64,000 nt of DNA from Streptococcus parasanguinis (GCF_001073155.1 NZ_JVEE01000044.1:53818-117817); one strand, 5' to 3'; counted from the first letter of the stretch, positions 38,628 to 48,754 are shown. The notes: generated by a model not told the origin, from the sequence alone. Translations and numbers: made by a program.

Positions 38628-38672
38628 AGAGATTGACTGGTGGGCATGGCCCACATAGTCAATCTCCTATTT
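38628..38672 (-). terminator. pepO terminator
   Basis: AGATTGACT...GTGGGC-atg-GCCCAC...AGTCAATCT followed on the minus strand by CTCTTTTTCTC. Confidence 0.8.
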
Positions 38673-38707
38673 TCTTCTCGCTTTTTTTACGGGCTTAGTA
38701 TCTTAGA

Positions 38708-40603
38708 CTACCAAATAATCACACGATCCTCTGGTGCACGCCACATGCCGTCGCCTTCTTTGACATCAAAGGTTTCAAAGAATTCGTCAAAGTTTGGTAA
38801 TTGGACATTGGTACGGAGTTTTCCTGGTGCGTGGACATCGACACTTGCGAGGAGTTGCATGTACTCTGTCCGAGCTTTCATGCGCCAGATGCGAGCAAAG
38901 TTAGTGAAGAATTCTTCTGCTGAGAAATCTTCCTCTTTTTTCGCTGCTTCAAGAGCTGCAGCGATACCGCCGAGGTCTGCTACGTTTTCAGAAACAGTCA
39001 ATTTCCCGTTGATCTTAGCACCGTATGAATCTTGGCCTTCAAACTGATCGATGACCTTTTGAGTCCGAGCGGTAAAGGCTTCGTAATCTTCTGGTTTCCA
39101 CCAGTCTTTCAAGCTACCGTTCTCGTCAAAGGATGCTCCATTGGTGTCAAAGGCGTGGGAGATTTCATGGGCAATGACCGCACCGATTCCACCGTAGTTG
39201 GCTGATGATGATTGGTGAAGGTCATAGAAAGGTGCTTGCAAAATCGCTGCTGGGAAGACGATTTGGTTTTGTTGCGGATCATAGTAGGCATTGACCATAT
39301 TAGCTGGCATGTGCCATTCGCTCCGATCGACTGGTTGGTTCCACTTGCTCCAAGTATGGGCAATGGAAATTTGAGCCAATTTTTGGGCATTTTCTACCAA
39401 GTTTTTGCTCTCGTCGATGATCTTTTTGGCGTATGTTTCTGGTAATTTTTCAGGGTAGCCGATATGCGGTGTGATGACATTGAGTTTGACAATGGCTTTT
39501 TCGCGGGTTTCAGGAGCGAGCCAGTCTGCTTTTTCAAGACGATCCTTGTAGACCTCAATCATGGTCGCTACTTTGTGCTCTACATCTGCTTTTGCTTCTG
39601 GTGAGAACTTTTCGCCCGCATACCAGAGCCCAAGCGCTTGGCTATAAGGTCCTTCTGCCAAAGCCAAAGCTGCCTTTTCTTTCGGACGTGCTTCTGGTGT
39701 CCCTGTGATGGTCCGTCCATATTCACCAGACAGGACACGGATTTCTTCGGTCAAGAAGGAAGTCCAAGAAAGAGCTGCGCCGAGTTTCAATTTAGCATGA
39801 AGGGTTTCCCAGTTGGCTGCTGAGTAGAATGTTGGTGCGAATTCCTTCCAGAAACGCTCTTCTGGCACGATGATAGTATCTGGCGTTTGTCCGATCACTT
39901 CTGTAAAGAAAGTATCGAGTGGCAATTCTGGAACCAAGGCCTTGAAATCTGCCCATTCATAAGGATGGTAGAGTTTGTTGTACTCTGATTTTTCTTCGTT
40001 TGACAAGACATATTTGGCCAATTCTGCATCAGCCGCAATGACCTTATCTAGGATATCTTTGATTTCTTCCTCTGAGAAATCGAATTTTGCCAAGAGTTTT
40101 TCAACCATTTGACGCCAAACAGCTAATAACTCTGGTCCTTTTTCATTGTCTTCTTCATAGTAGGTTGTATCAGGCAAAATCAAACCGAGTGCTTCTCCCC
40201 ACAAGACATTCATTTGGGCATTCATAAAGTCTGGTGACACGCTAAATGGCAAGAGATTTGGTTTGCCAGCTAGCTCATAGGTGCCCAACTTGCTGGTATA
40301 GTCTTCAAAGGAAGATAAGGCCTTGATTTCGTTGATCAAGGGCATAGCTGGAGCCACACCAGCTGCTTCCCGTGCATCAAAATCTGCCACCATTTTGTGG
40401 TATTTGACAAAGTTTTGCAGAATGCTATCTTCAGGCAATTCTTCTCCTCTTTGCCATTTTCCGGTAATATCCAACATCAAGTTTTCGATATCTTGGATCA
40501 AGTCCATAAAACCACCGGTTGACGGTTTGTCATCTGGAATCACAGCTGTCTCAGCCCATGCCCCATTGACGTAATCATAAAAATCATCTTGTAAACGTAC
40601 CAT
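38708..40603 (-). CDS. pepO: M13-family endopeptidase PepO
   Basis: 631 residues from ATG 40603; readings starting further upstream lack homology and the streptococcal enzyme is about 630 residues. It is a neprilysin-like zinc metalloendopeptidase with HEISH in VIAHEISHAFDTNG, the third ligand Glu in ENVADLGGIAAAL, and the C-terminal CxxW-like tail VIIW. There is no signal peptide. Streptococcal PepO cleaves oligopeptides and can appear at the surface. It is divergent from the fim operon, the arrangement reported for S. parasanguinis. Confidence 0.95.
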   Translation of the reverse strand: MVRLQDDFYDYVNGAWAETAVIPDDKPSTGGFMDLIQDIENLMLDITGKWQRGEELPEDSILQNFVKYHKMVADFDAREAAGVAPAMPLINEIKALSSFEDYTSKLGTYELAGKPNLLPFSVSPDFMNAQMNVLWGEALGLILPDTTYYEEDNEKGPELLAVWRQMVEKLLAKFDFSEEEIKDILDKVIAADAELAKYVLSNEEKSEYNKLYHPYEWADFKALVPELPLDTFFTEVIGQTPDTIIVPEERFWKEFAPTFYSAANWETLHAKLKLGAALSWTSFLTEEIRVLSGEYGRTITGTPEARPKEKAALALAEGPYSQALGLWYAGEKFSPEAKADVEHKVATMIEVYKDRLEKADWLAPETREKAIVKLNVITPHIGYPEKLPETYAKKIIDESKNLVENAQKLAQISIAHTWSKWNQPVDRSEWHMPANMVNAYYDPQQNQIVFPAAILQAPFYDLHQSSSANYGGIGAVIAHEISHAFDTNGASFDENGSLKDWWKPEDYEAFTARTQKVIDQFEGQDSYGAKINGKLTVSENVADLGGIAAALEAAKKEEDFSAEEFFTNFARIWRMKARTEYMQLLASVDVHAPGKLRTNVQLPNFDEFFETFDVKEGDGMWRAPEDRVIIW

Positions 40604-40693
40604 GATCTTCTCGCTTTCATTCTTTTGTAATAACCTTATCAAAAATAGGAACTTTTTTCAATGATTTCAAGAGATTTAAGTTGAATTATTTTA

Positions 40694-40775
40694 AAAATTA
40701 ACTTGACTTAACTTTTTATTCGTGTATAATTATTTCAAAAATTAACTTGACTTAATTTTTTTATTCATGTATATT
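40694..40775 (+). promoter_or_regulatory. Duplicated promoter-operator of the fim manganese operon
   Basis: Two copies of a 44-bp unit. Each has the palindromic AATTAACTTGACTTAA block that resembles ScaR/PsaR/SloR sites, overlapping a -35 TTGACT (40703-40708 and 40747-40752). The -10 boxes are TATAAT at 40725-40730 (16-nt spacer) and TATATT at 40770-40775 (17-nt spacer). Confidence 0.75.
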
Positions 40776-40795
40776 AATGGTAAAGGAGCAAAATC

Positions 40796-41518
40796 ATGAT
40801 TCAAATTGAACATCTCAGTGTTGCTTACCAGCAAACACTGGCCTTGGAGGATCTTTCCCTCACCATCCAGGGTCCAACCATCCTAGGCATTCTTGGCCCC
40901 AATGGGGCTGGAAAATCAACCCTAATCAAGGCCATGCTAGGACTTCTCCCTCATGCGGGAAAGGTCCAGCTCGATCAAAAAGATCTCAGCCAAGTTCTTC
41001 AACGGGTGGCCTACGTCGAACAGAAATCCGCTATTGATTTCCACTTTCCCATCACGGTGAGAGAGTGCATCTCACTGGGTCTTTATCCCCACCTTTCTAT
41101 CTTCAAGAGAAAAAGCAAAGAAGATCTCCAAAAAGTGGAAAATGCCTTGAAACTTGTCAATCTTCTTGATCTAGCGGATCGCCAGATCGGCCAGCTTTCA
41201 GGAGGGCAATTCCAACGGGTGCTGATCGCCCGCTGCTTGGTCCAAGAAGCGGATGTCATTTTTTTGGATGAGCCCTTCGCAGGGATTGACTCTGTCAGCG
41301 AAGACATCATCATGCAGACCCTCCAGACCTTGAAACAAGAAGGCAAGACCATTCTGATCGTCCATCACGACCTCAGCAAGGTCCCAGCTTATTTCGACCA
41401 GGTCCTCCTCCTTCATCGTAAACTGATTGCATTTGGGAAAACAGAGGAAACCTTTACCAAAGAAAATCTGCATGCAGCCTATGGGCATGAACTCTTTATA
41501 GGAGGTGGCGTCGGATGA
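40796..41518 (+). CDS. fimC: Manganese ABC transporter ATP-binding protein
   Basis: 240 residues, ATPase of the Mn2+ (and Fe2+) importer known as FimC/ScaC/PsaB. Walker [10 protein letters not shown], signature LSGGQFQR, Walker [13 protein letters not shown] and switch VHHDLSK are intact. AAAGGAG lies 8 nt before the ATG. First gene of fimCBA-tpx under a duplicated metalloregulated promoter; its stop overlaps the permease ATG by 4 nt. Confidence 0.95.
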   Translation: MIQIEHLSVAYQQTLALEDLSLTIQGPTILGILGPNGAGKSTLIKAMLGLLPHAGKVQLDQKDLSQVLQRVAYVEQKSAIDFHFPITVRECISLGLYPHLSIFKRKSKEDLQKVENALKLVNLLDLADRQIGQLSGGQFQRVLIARCLVQEADVIFLDEPFAGIDSVSEDIIMQTLQTLKQEGKTILIVHHDLSKVPAYFDQVLLLHRKLIAFGKTEETFTKENLHAAYGHELFIGGGVG

Positions 41519-42357
41519 TTACAGAATTTATCGATGGATTACAGCAATTCCACTTCTTACAGAATGCCCTGATCACAGCCATCGCCATCGGGATTGTCGC
41601 TGGAGCCGTTGGATGCTTCATTATTTTAAGAGGCATGTCTCTCATGGGAGACGCTATCTCACACGCAGTTCTTCCTGGTGTGGCTCTCTCCTTTATCCTG
41701 GGCATCAATTTCTTTATTGGCGCTATTGTCTTTGGCCTCCTGGCGTCCGTCCTTATCACCTATATCAAGAGCAACTCCATCATCAAGAGCGACACTGCAA
41801 TTGGGATTACCTTTTCTTCTTTCCTCGCCTTAGGAGTCATCCTGATTGGAGTCGCTAAAAGTTCCACCGACCTTTTCCACATCCTCTTTGGGAATATCTT
41901 GGCCGTCCAAGACCGGGATATGTGGATAACCATCGGTGTTGGTGCTGCGGTCTTGCTGGTGATTGTCCTACTCTTTCGACCCTTACTGCTCACATCTTTT
42001 GATCCTGTTCTGGCTCAATCCATGGGCGTCCGGGTCAAGGTCTATCACTACCTCCTTATGGTGCTCTTGACCTTGGTTTCTGTCACTGCTATGCAGAGTG
42101 TCGGAACCATTCTCATCGTCGCCATGCTCATTACACCCGCTGCGACGGCCTATCTCTATACCAATAGTCTCTGGTCCATGATGCTCCTTTCATCCGGATT
42201 AGGTGCTCTTGCATCCATCCTGGGACTCTTTATTGGCTATAGCTTAAACATCGCCGTCGGGTCTTGTATTGTCCTCACTTCTGCTGTCTTCTTTCTCATC
42301 AGCTTCTTTATCGCTCCTAAGCAGAGAAAGAATAAGCACGCTCTTTCATCTCATTAA
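41515..42357 (+). CDS. fimB: Manganese ABC transporter permease
   Basis: 280 residues, ABC-3 family metal permease with eight or nine helices. Conserved [16 protein letters not shown] is near residues 42-57 and [18 protein letters not shown] near 200. It forms the membrane channel for FimA-delivered manganese. ATGA overlap with fimC indicates coupled translation. Confidence 0.95.
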   Translation: MITEFIDGLQQFHFLQNALITAIAIGIVAGAVGCFIILRGMSLMGDAISHAVLPGVALSFILGINFFIGAIVFGLLASVLITYIKSNSIIKSDTAIGITFSSFLALGVILIGVAKSSTDLFHILFGNILAVQDRDMWITIGVGAAVLLVIVLLFRPLLLTSFDPVLAQSMGVRVKVYHYLLMVLLTLVSVTAMQSVGTILIVAMLITPAATAYLYTNSLWSMMLLSSGLGALASILGLFIGYSLNIAVGSCIVLTSAVFFLISFFIAPKQRKNKHALSSH

Positions 42358-42368
42358 AGGAGAAACAC

Positions 42369-43298
42369 ATGAAAAAAACCGCTTCTATCCTCGCCCTCTT
42401 TGTGGCGCTCTTATTTGGTCTGTTGGCCTGTAGCAAAGGCTCTTCTTCTGGAGCTTCTGGTAAATTGAAAGTGGTCACCACCAATTCAATCCTTGCAGAT
42501 ATAACTAAAAATATTGCTGAGGATAAGATCGATCTGCACAGTATCGTTCCTGTCGGCAAAGATCCTCACGAATACGAACCGCTTCCAGAAGATGTCAAAA
42601 AGACTTCGCAAGCAGACCTCATCTTCTACAACGGGATCAACCTCGAAACCGGTGGCAATGCTTGGTTTACTAAATTGGTCAAAAATGCCAATAAAGTTGA
42701 AAACAAAGACTATTTCGCAGCTAGCGACGGAGTCGACGTCATCTACTTGGAAGGCCAAAACCAAGCTGGAAAAGAAGACCCTCACGCTTGGCTCAATCTC
42801 GAAAACGGGATACTCTACGCTAAAAACATTGCCAAACAATTGATCGCAAAAGATCCCAAAAACAAGGACTTCTACGAAAAAAATCTAGCTGCCTATACTG
42901 AAAAACTCAGCAAGCTCGACCAAGAAGCCAAACAAGCATTCAATAACATCCCAGAAGAGAAAAAGATGATTGTGACCAGCGAAGGCTGTTTCAAGTACTT
43001 CTCAAAAGCCTATGGCGTCCCATCTGCCTATATCTGGGAAATCAATACGGAAGAAGAAGGCACACCTGACCAAATCAAAACGCTGGTAGAAAAGCTCCGG
43101 CAAACCAAGGTACCAGCCCTCTTTGTCGAATCCAGTGTCGATGAACGCCCTATGAAAACTGTCTCTAAGGATACCAATATCCCGATCTATGCAAAGATCT
43201 TCACTGATTCTATTGCCAAAGAAGGAGAAAAGGGCGATAGCTACTACAGCATGATGAAGTGGAACTTAGACAAGATCGCAGAAGGATTGAGTCAGTAG
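42369..43298 (+). CDS. fimA: Manganese-binding adhesin-type lipoprotein FimA
   Basis: 309 residues, cluster A-I metal-binding lipoprotein (FimA/ScaA/PsaA). The lipobox is LLAC with Cys21. Metal ligands by family pattern are His in KDPHEYEP, His in EDPHAWLN, Glu in VTSEGCF and Asp in IFTDSIA. It delivers Mn2+ to FimB/FimC; in S. parasanguinis FimA is linked to adhesion and endocarditis. The sequence as I read it is very close to S. parasanguinis FimA, which drives the species guess. AAAGGAG precedes the start. Confidence 0.97.
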   Translation: MKKTASILALFVALLFGLLACSKGSSSGASGKLKVVTTNSILADITKNIAEDKIDLHSIVPVGKDPHEYEPLPEDVKKTSQADLIFYNGINLETGGNAWFTKLVKNANKVENKDYFAASDGVDVIYLEGQNQAGKEDPHAWLNLENGILYAKNIAKQLIAKDPKNKDFYEKNLAAYTEKLSKLDQEAKQAFNNIPEEKKMIVTSEGCFKYFSKAYGVPSAYIWEINTEEEGTPDQIKTLVEKLRQTKVPALFVESSVDERPMKTVSKDTNIPIYAKIFTDSIAKEGEKGDSYYSMMKWNLDKIAEGLSQ

Positions 43299-43376
43299 AC
43301 CATTCAGATTTCTAAACAAATCAGTAGCTCTTCCCCCTTCATTGATGTACAATGAAAAGAAAAAAGGAGTCTTTTT

Positions 43377-43871
43377 ATGGCAACATTTTTAGGAAACCCT
43401 GTGACCTTTACCGGATCTCAACTTCAAGTAGGGGAAATGGCCCATGATTTTTCATTGATCACTCCAGCTCTTGAGAAGAAATCTTTAGCTGATTTTGCTG
43501 GCAAGAAAAAAGTCCTCAGCATTATCCCATCCATCGACACAGGTATCTGTTCGATGCAAACACGTCACTTCAATCAAACCTTATCGGATATGGAAGACAC
43601 TGTCGTCTTGACGGTCTCTGTCGACCTTCCTTTTGCTCAAGGTAAATGGTGCGCTGCTGAAGGGCTCGACAATGCCATCATGCTCTCAGACTACTACGAC
43701 CATTCCTTCGGGGAAGCATACGGCCTCTTGATCAATGAATGGCACCTACTCGCACGCGCTGTCTTGGTCTTAGATGCGGATAACAAGGTTACTTACGTTG
43801 AATACCTAGACAATATCAACAGCGAACCAAATTACGACGCTGCAATCGAAGCCGTCAATGCGCTTGGATAA
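43377..43871 (+). CDS. tpx: Thiol peroxidase
   Basis: 164 residues, atypical 2-Cys peroxiredoxin (Tpx/PsaD) that reduces hydrogen peroxide and organic peroxides with thioredoxin. Peroxidatic Cys58 is in [14 protein letters not shown] and resolving Cys92 in GKWCAAEG. It follows fimA by 78 bp, a conserved arrangement in streptococci that couples manganese uptake with peroxide defence. AAAAGGAG precedes the ATG. Confidence 0.95.
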   Translation: MATFLGNPVTFTGSQLQVGEMAHDFSLITPALEKKSLADFAGKKKVLSIIPSIDTGICSMQTRHFNQTLSDMEDTVVLTVSVDLPFAQGKWCAAEGLDNAIMLSDYYDHSFGEAYGLLINEWHLLARAVLVLDADNKVTYVEYLDNINSEPNYDAAIEAVNALG

Positions 43872-43874
43872 ATG

Positions 43875-43901
43875 AAAAAAGAGGTCTGCGACCTCTTTTC
43901 C
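43875..43901. terminator. Terminator between tpx and the DUF3114-like gene
   Basis: AAAAGAGGTC-tgc-GACCTCTTTT, perfect stem with A/T runs on both sides for convergent genes. Confidence 0.85.
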
Positions 43902-43905
43902 ATTG

Positions 43906-44931
43906 CTATAAAATCCGATGAAGTCCATTCTGTAGGAGGACGCGCCAGCGTAAGCGAGGGATGCCTCTGAGGAAACTCCGCACGCGCTGTGCCACTTGTT
44001 GCTTGTAGCTCTTGCCTCCTTGTGCAAAGACCCCTTTTCGACTCCAGTAGCCTTCGACACTGCGATCATTTTTAGGGGCTAGATAGCGAACACCTTGACG
44101 ATAAAGGACCTGCTTCCGAAAGGCTGGGTCCCAAGCTTTGACGGGGTCAATATCTAAGTCCTTATGGGTCCGTCCCCTAGCCAGCCCGTAGTTAAAACTA
44201 GCCCCATTGACAATGCCATTTTCAGAAACTTCTACTGGATCGACTTCATTGAGAAAACGCCCGGCTTGATCGAGAATATACTCCGTATGAAAATTTAACA
44301 AGACCTTGAAATTGACTTGTTGGGAGGCCCCTGATGGATAATGAAGGTGACCATCTGGCCCTAGGGAGATCTTATTGTGAAGGCGGGCAGCCGCATAAGC
44401 ATCCACCGTGACCGCTCTAGCCTTTTGTATGTAAGCTTGTAAGGCCTCCTCGTCAGTCTGTCCAGCTCTGGCCTTATGCGTCCGAACCCATTGGGCTTGG
44501 TAACTTGAAAGTAGGTAGCGTAACTGGTGAACCTGGCGTTTCAAGAGCTGATCTCCCGACTGATCTGCTAAGGGATCCTTTTCAAAGGCGATTTGCACGA
44601 CGTGTGAAAAAGCCTTCCAAAAGTCGGAACCTGGCGGACAATCTGGAGCCATCCTACTCAGAAGAAAGGCTGTTTCTTCACAAGTTCCGGACAGGTCACT
44701 TGGCATAAGAAGAATTTTCATGACTCCCCTCAGTAAGTCTTGGGCAGCCGTTTCCGTTAGATCTTTGATCTCTTGAAACCACATATTTTGAAACAGAGGA
44801 CTGGCAAAGAAAAAGACAGACTGGTATTGTTCTTGGTAGGCTTGTGGATCTTTCAATCCCTGCAAGTGCTTCTCTAGATAGGCTAAACTACTCTCTCTCC
44901 AGCCTAATCTCACTAATTCCCGTCTGTTCAT
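43906..44931 (-). CDS. Protein of unknown function, DUF3114-like
   Basis: 341 residues, no signal peptide or membrane helix, rich in Arg, Gln and Tyr, with a strongly basic C-terminus. The general look (MNRRELVRLGWRESSLAYLEKHLQ start; NGASFNYGLARGRTHKDLDIDP near residue 240) fits the streptococcus-restricted DUF3114 family as I remember it; that assignment is tentative. It is wedged between tpx and the metalloregulator on the opposite strand. No function is inferred. Confidence 0.6.
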   Translation of the reverse strand: MNRRELVRLGWRESSLAYLEKHLQGLKDPQAYQEQYQSVFFFASPLFQNMWFQEIKDLTETAAQDLLRGVMKILLMPSDLSGTCEETAFLLSRMAPDCPPGSDFWKAFSHVVQIAFEKDPLADQSGDQLLKRQVHQLRYLLSSYQAQWVRTHKARAGQTDEEALQAYIQKARAVTVDAYAAARLHNKISLGPDGHLHYPSGASQQVNFKVLLNFHTEYILDQAGRFLNEVDPVEVSENGIVNGASFNYGLARGRTHKDLDIDPVKAWDPAFRKQVLYRQGVRYLAPKNDRSVEGYWSRKGVFAQGGKSYKQQVAQRVRSFLRGIPRLRWRVLLQNGLHRIL

Positions 44932-45055
44932 AGTGCCGTCCTTTCTATGCTTCTATACTACCATCTTTTGGAGCTTGAGACAATTCTCATTACTCCACTA
45001 GCGTTTTTGAAGAGATTTTTGATATACTAGAAGTGAGCGAAGAAAAGAGGAAAGC

Positions 45056-45709
45056 ATGACACCAAACAAAGAAGATTACCTCAAGTGCATTTATGAAATT
45101 GGCACAGAAGTAGAAAAAATTAGCAACAAGGAAATCGCGAGTCGCATGCAGGTCTCTCCACCCGCTGTGACCGAGATGATTAAGCGCATGATCTCAGAGG
45201 GTCTCTTGGTGAAGGACAAGTCTCGTGGGTATTTGCTAACGGATCTAGGATCGCAGTTGGTCTCTGATCTCTACCGCAAGCACCGCTTGATCGAAGTATT
45301 TCTTCTGGAAAAACTTGACTATACAACTGAAGAAGTCCATGAAGAGGCAGAAGTTCTCGAGCATACCGTTTCTGAACATTTCATTGACCAGCTGGATCAC
45401 ATGCTTGGAACTCCTAAGACCTGCCCTCACGGTGGGACAATTCCAAAGAAAGGCGAAAGGCTTGTCGAAGCCTACCAAGACCGTCTCAGCGAAGCGACCC
45501 AACCTGGTCTGTATATTCTGCAAAGGGTCCATGACACCTATGAATTGCTAAAATTCTTAGACCAGATCCATCTCCAGATTGGGAATACTATCGCGTTTCA
45601 ACGGTATGATGACTACACAGGCCTCTATCACTTAATCATCCATGGACAAGAAATTTCTATCAACCAAGTGATCGCCCAACAACTCTATATCGAAAAACAT
45701 GCAGTCTAA
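45056..45709 (+). CDS. fimR: DtxR/MntR-family metalloregulator (FimR/ScaR/SloR)
   Basis: 217 residues: winged helix (residues 1-65, recognition part SNKEIASRMQVSPPAVTEMIKRM), dimerisation and metal-binding domain with Glu/His ligands (EEAEVLEHTVSEHFIDQLD and CPHGG), and a C-terminal FeoA/SH3-like domain. With Mn2+ it represses manganese-uptake genes; the duplicated palindromes before fimC are its expected targets. Encoded just beyond the operon. A terminator overlaps its stop codon. Confidence 0.92.
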   Translation: MTPNKEDYLKCIYEIGTEVEKISNKEIASRMQVSPPAVTEMIKRMISEGLLVKDKSRGYLLTDLGSQLVSDLYRKHRLIEVFLLEKLDYTTEEVHEEAEVLEHTVSEHFIDQLDHMLGTPKTCPHGGTIPKKGERLVEAYQDRLSEATQPGLYILQRVHDTYELLKFLDQIHLQIGNTIAFQRYDDYTGLYHLIIHGQEISINQVIAQQLYIEKHAV

Positions 45710-45727
45710 ACCGACTGCATGTTTTCT
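45697..45727 (+). terminator. fimR terminator
   Basis: ACATGCAGT-ctaaaccg-ACTGCATGT followed by TTTCTT; the stem's left arm contains the last codons of fimR. Confidence 0.8.
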
Positions 45728-45730
45728 TAC

Positions 45731-46174
45731 TTATGGATTTTTTGTATCTAACAAAATCGTCACTGGACCATCATTGATCAATTCAATCGCCATATCGGCC
45801 CCAAAGATCCCTCGTTTGACAGGGACTTCTTTTTCTAATTGATCATTAAAGGCATCATATAACTGACTGGCCATATCTGGCTTGGCAGCCCCTGTAAAAG
45901 CAGGACGGTTGCCTTTTTTGGTATCCGCAAAGAGGGTAAATTGAGAGATCGACAAGATTTCCCCTTGGATATCTTTGACCGAAAGATTCATCTTATCTTC
46001 CTCATCTGAGAAAATACGCATCTGCGATACCTTGCGGACCGCATAATCTAAATCTTTCTGATCGTCATCTGGCCCGACACCCACTAAGAGCAGCAAGCCT
46101 TGCTGGATCGCATTGTAGACTTGACCATCAATGGAAACCGAGGCACTCTTGACCCGTTGAATCACTAATTTCAT
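45731..46174 (-). CDS. dtd: D-aminoacyl-tRNA deacylase
   Basis: 147 residues, standard DTD length. It removes D-amino acids mischarged on tRNA. Active-site [15 protein letters not shown] (about residues 78-92) and the Gly-cis-Pro loop NDGPVTI are conserved. It lies downstream of relA as in other streptococci but is separated from it by a 277-bp repeat-bearing gap. Confidence 0.95.
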   Translation of the reverse strand: MKLVIQRVKSASVSIDGQVYNAIQQGLLLLVGVGPDDDQKDLDYAVRKVSQMRIFSDEEDKMNLSVKDIQGEILSISQFTLFADTKKGNRPAFTGAAKPDMASQLYDAFNDQLEKEVPVKRGIFGADMAIELINDGPVTILLDTKNP

Positions 46175-46194
46175 TTTATTATCCTATTATATAA

Positions 46195-46447
46195 ATCTAT
46201 CGAGCATTCACTGCTGACCTTGAATAAACATCGACCTCAGAGACGACGAGCCACCAAGCAATAAAAGATAACTGAGCACGTCCTAGCTTCTTCAAAGAAA
46301 ATCGACCTCAGACAAGGCAGTGAGACGCAGGCATACTATCTGAAAAGTAAAGGCTGTTCAGTTGCTTTTAGTGCGAGGCAGCGAGACGAAGACAGTACTT
46401 AAGTACGGCGAGGCGAGCTAACGAAGCAATAAAAGATAACTGAGCAG
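46195..46447. repeat. Composite intergenic repeat between relA and dtd
   Basis: A 23-bp segment (AAGCAATAAAAGATAACTGA plus GCA) occurs identically at 46256-46278 and 46424-46446. A diverged inverted partner (GTTCAGTTGCTTTTAGTGCG) is at about 46355-46375. The centre holds the palindrome GTACTTAAGTAC (46395-46406). TCGACCTCAGA also occurs twice (about 46231 and 46302). It has the look of a small non-autonomous repeat, possibly duplicated in tandem. Confidence 0.65.
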
Positions 46448-46451
46448 CCGA

Positions 46452-48671
46452 CTAGCCGTTGGTACGCTTAACAGAGTACACCTCCGGCACACTCTTAATC
46501 TTATCCACAACTGTTGTCAACATAGACAAGTTTGGAATCCCAAAGGAAATGTGGATATTGGCAAATTTCATGTCTTTGGTTGGTTGGGCATTGACGGTTG
46601 AGACCATCTTAGCTGTATTGGAGAGGACTTGGAGCACATCGTTCAGAAGACCTGCACGGTTGAGTCCGTATATATCGATGTGAGCGATATAGTCTTTGGT
46701 CGTGTTGTTATCTTCCCACTCGACATCGATCAAGCGTTGCTCGTAGTTGTCTTGAGCTCGGAGATTCATACAGTCCTGACGGTGAATCGCAACACCGCGT
46801 CCTTTGGTGATGTAGCCGACGATTTCATCACCTGGAACTGGATTACAACACTTAGCAATCCGAATCAAGAGCCCAGAAGCACCTTGGATAACCACGCCAC
46901 CTTCGTGACGGACCTTCAAGGTGTCTTTTTTATTTTCAACCTTGACCTCGCCACCTTTGACTAGCTCTTCTGCTTCTGCGCGTGCCTTAGCCCGTTCTTC
47001 TTCCCGGCGTTCATCCTCCGTCAAGCGGTTAAAGATGGTAATAGCCCCAATCTCTCCAAAACCAATCGCCGCAAACAAGGCTTCTTCTGTCTTATAGCTT
47101 GATTTTTGTAGCACTTTGTCCATGTGCTTTTTGTCCATGAACTTATTGGCTACCAAGTCATGCTCGTGGAATTGGGCCATCAAGAGGTCACGACCCCGGT
47201 TAATAGATAATTCCTTATCTTGATTTTTAAAGAATTGACGAATCTTGTTGCGCGCCTTGCTGGTTTTGACAAGGGTCAGCCAGTCACGGCTCGGACCAAA
47301 GGAGTTGGCATTGGTGATAATCTCCACCTGGTCTCCCGTCCGAAGTTTGGTATTGAGGGGCACCATCCGGCCGTTAACCTTGGCACCAATCGCTTTTTCC
47401 CCAACCTTGGTGTGGATTTCATAGGCAAAATCGATCGGTCCGGAATCTTTCGGAAGCGAGCGCACGGTTCCATCTGGTGTGAAGACGTAAATTTCTTCTG
47501 CCAGGATGTCTTCTTTTACATTTTCAACAAATTCTTTGGCATCGCCTGACTGGTCTTGGAGTTCCATCATCTCCTTGATCCAATTCATTCCAATGGCCGA
47601 TTCCTTACTGTTGACTTGACCCTTGATCCCTTTTTTATAGGCCCAGTGAGCCGCAACCCCATACTCAGCAACCTCATGCATTTCCTCGGTTCGGATCTGG
47701 AATTCAATCGGTCCTTTAGGGCCATATACAGTCGTATGGATAGACTGATAGCCATTGGCCTTCCGGTTGGCAATATAGTCCTTAAAACGCCCTGGCATTG
47801 GCTTCCAGAGCTCATGGATGTAGCCTAGCATAGCATAGACATCGCTTGGAGTGTCCAGGATACAGCGGATGGCAATCAAGTCATAGATTTCATCAAAGCG
47901 TTTCTTTTTATCCTGCATTTTGCGATAGATCGAATAGATATGCTTTGGTCGACCATAAATTTTCCCATGCAAATGACGTTCCCCAGCATAGGTCTCAATC
48001 TTGTGGACAACCTCTTCGACCAACTCTTCTCGCTCGCGACGTTTTTCCTTCATCATATGCGAAATCTTGTAGAATTCGACTTCATTCAGATAACGGAAGG
48101 ACAAATCCTCAAGCTCCCACTTGACGCTGGAAATCCCGAGACGGTGGGCTAGCGGTGCATAGATCTCCATGGTCTCACGCGAAATGCGCTCTTGTTTATC
48201 CTTGCGCAAATGCTTGAGGGTACGCATATTATGCAAGCGGTCTGCCAATTTGACCAAAATGACACGGATATCTTGAGACATGGCCATGAGCATCTTGCGA
48301 TGGTTTTCCGCCAACTGCTCTTCATGGGACTTGTACTTGACCTTCCCGAGCTTGGTCACCCCATCGACAATCACGCGCACATCATGACCAAATTCGCGCT
48401 CTAAATCATCTAAAGTCGCATCCGTATCTTCTACGACATCATGCAAAAAGCCGCAGGCGACTGTCACAGCATCCAGTTTCAGCTTGGCAAGGATTCCTGC
48501 CACTTGAATCGGGTGAATGATATAAGGCTCGCCAGACTGACGGAATTGCCCATTATGGCAATCAACCGCATAGACCAAAGCCTTTTGCACAAAAGCAACA
48601 TCTTCAGGTGATAAATATTTTTTTGTAAGGGCAACGACTTGGTCCCCTGTTAAATTCTCTTCTTTCGGCAT
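46452..48671 (-). CDS. relA: Bifunctional (p)ppGpp synthetase/hydrolase RelA/SpoT (Rsh)
   Basis: 739 residues, the long Rel enzyme controlling the stringent response. Domain order: HD hydrolase (HDVVEDTDATLDDL near residues 77-90), RelA/SpoT synthetase (about 230-350, with YQSIHTTVYGPKG), TGS (about 395-455, VFTPDGTVRSLPKDSGPIDFAYEIH), helical/zinc-finger part, and ACT at the C-terminus. Both catalytic domains look intact. First gene of relA-dtd. Confidence 0.96.
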   Translation of the reverse strand: MPKEENLTGDQVVALTKKYLSPEDVAFVQKALVYAVDCHNGQFRQSGEPYIIHPIQVAGILAKLKLDAVTVACGFLHDVVEDTDATLDDLEREFGHDVRVIVDGVTKLGKVKYKSHEEQLAENHRKMLMAMSQDIRVILVKLADRLHNMRTLKHLRKDKQERISRETMEIYAPLAHRLGISSVKWELEDLSFRYLNEVEFYKISHMMKEKRREREELVEEVVHKIETYAGERHLHGKIYGRPKHIYSIYRKMQDKKKRFDEIYDLIAIRCILDTPSDVYAMLGYIHELWKPMPGRFKDYIANRKANGYQSIHTTVYGPKGPIEFQIRTEEMHEVAEYGVAAHWAYKKGIKGQVNSKESAIGMNWIKEMMELQDQSGDAKEFVENVKEDILAEEIYVFTPDGTVRSLPKDSGPIDFAYEIHTKVGEKAIGAKVNGRMVPLNTKLRTGDQVEIITNANSFGPSRDWLTLVKTSKARNKIRQFFKNQDKELSINRGRDLLMAQFHEHDLVANKFMDKKHMDKVLQKSSYKTEEALFAAIGFGEIGAITIFNRLTEDERREEERAKARAEAEELVKGGEVKVENKKDTLKVRHEGGVVIQGASGLLIRIAKCCNPVPGDEIVGYITKGRGVAIHRQDCMNLRAQDNYEQRLIDVEWEDNNTTKDYIAHIDIYGLNRAGLLNDVLQVLSNTAKMVSTVNAQPTKDMKFANIHISFGIPNLSMLTTVVDKIKSVPEVYSVKRTNG

Positions 48672-48754
48672 GTATTTTCTCCAGTTTCTTGGATACTATT
48701 TTAACACTTTTAGAAGCAGATGGGAACCAATGAAGCTACTTTAATATACGGATA

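Larger units (their letters stand above)
38306..38707. other. Intergenic region between gldA and pepO
   Basis: No ORF with a ribosome site is seen in these 402 bp. The right half holds two terminators (38457-38517 and 38628-38672). A loose catabolite-repression-like sequence TGGAAACGCTTCA at 38418 lacks one base of the cre consensus. The interval of about 110 bp between the terminators has no feature I can name. Confidence 0.6.
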
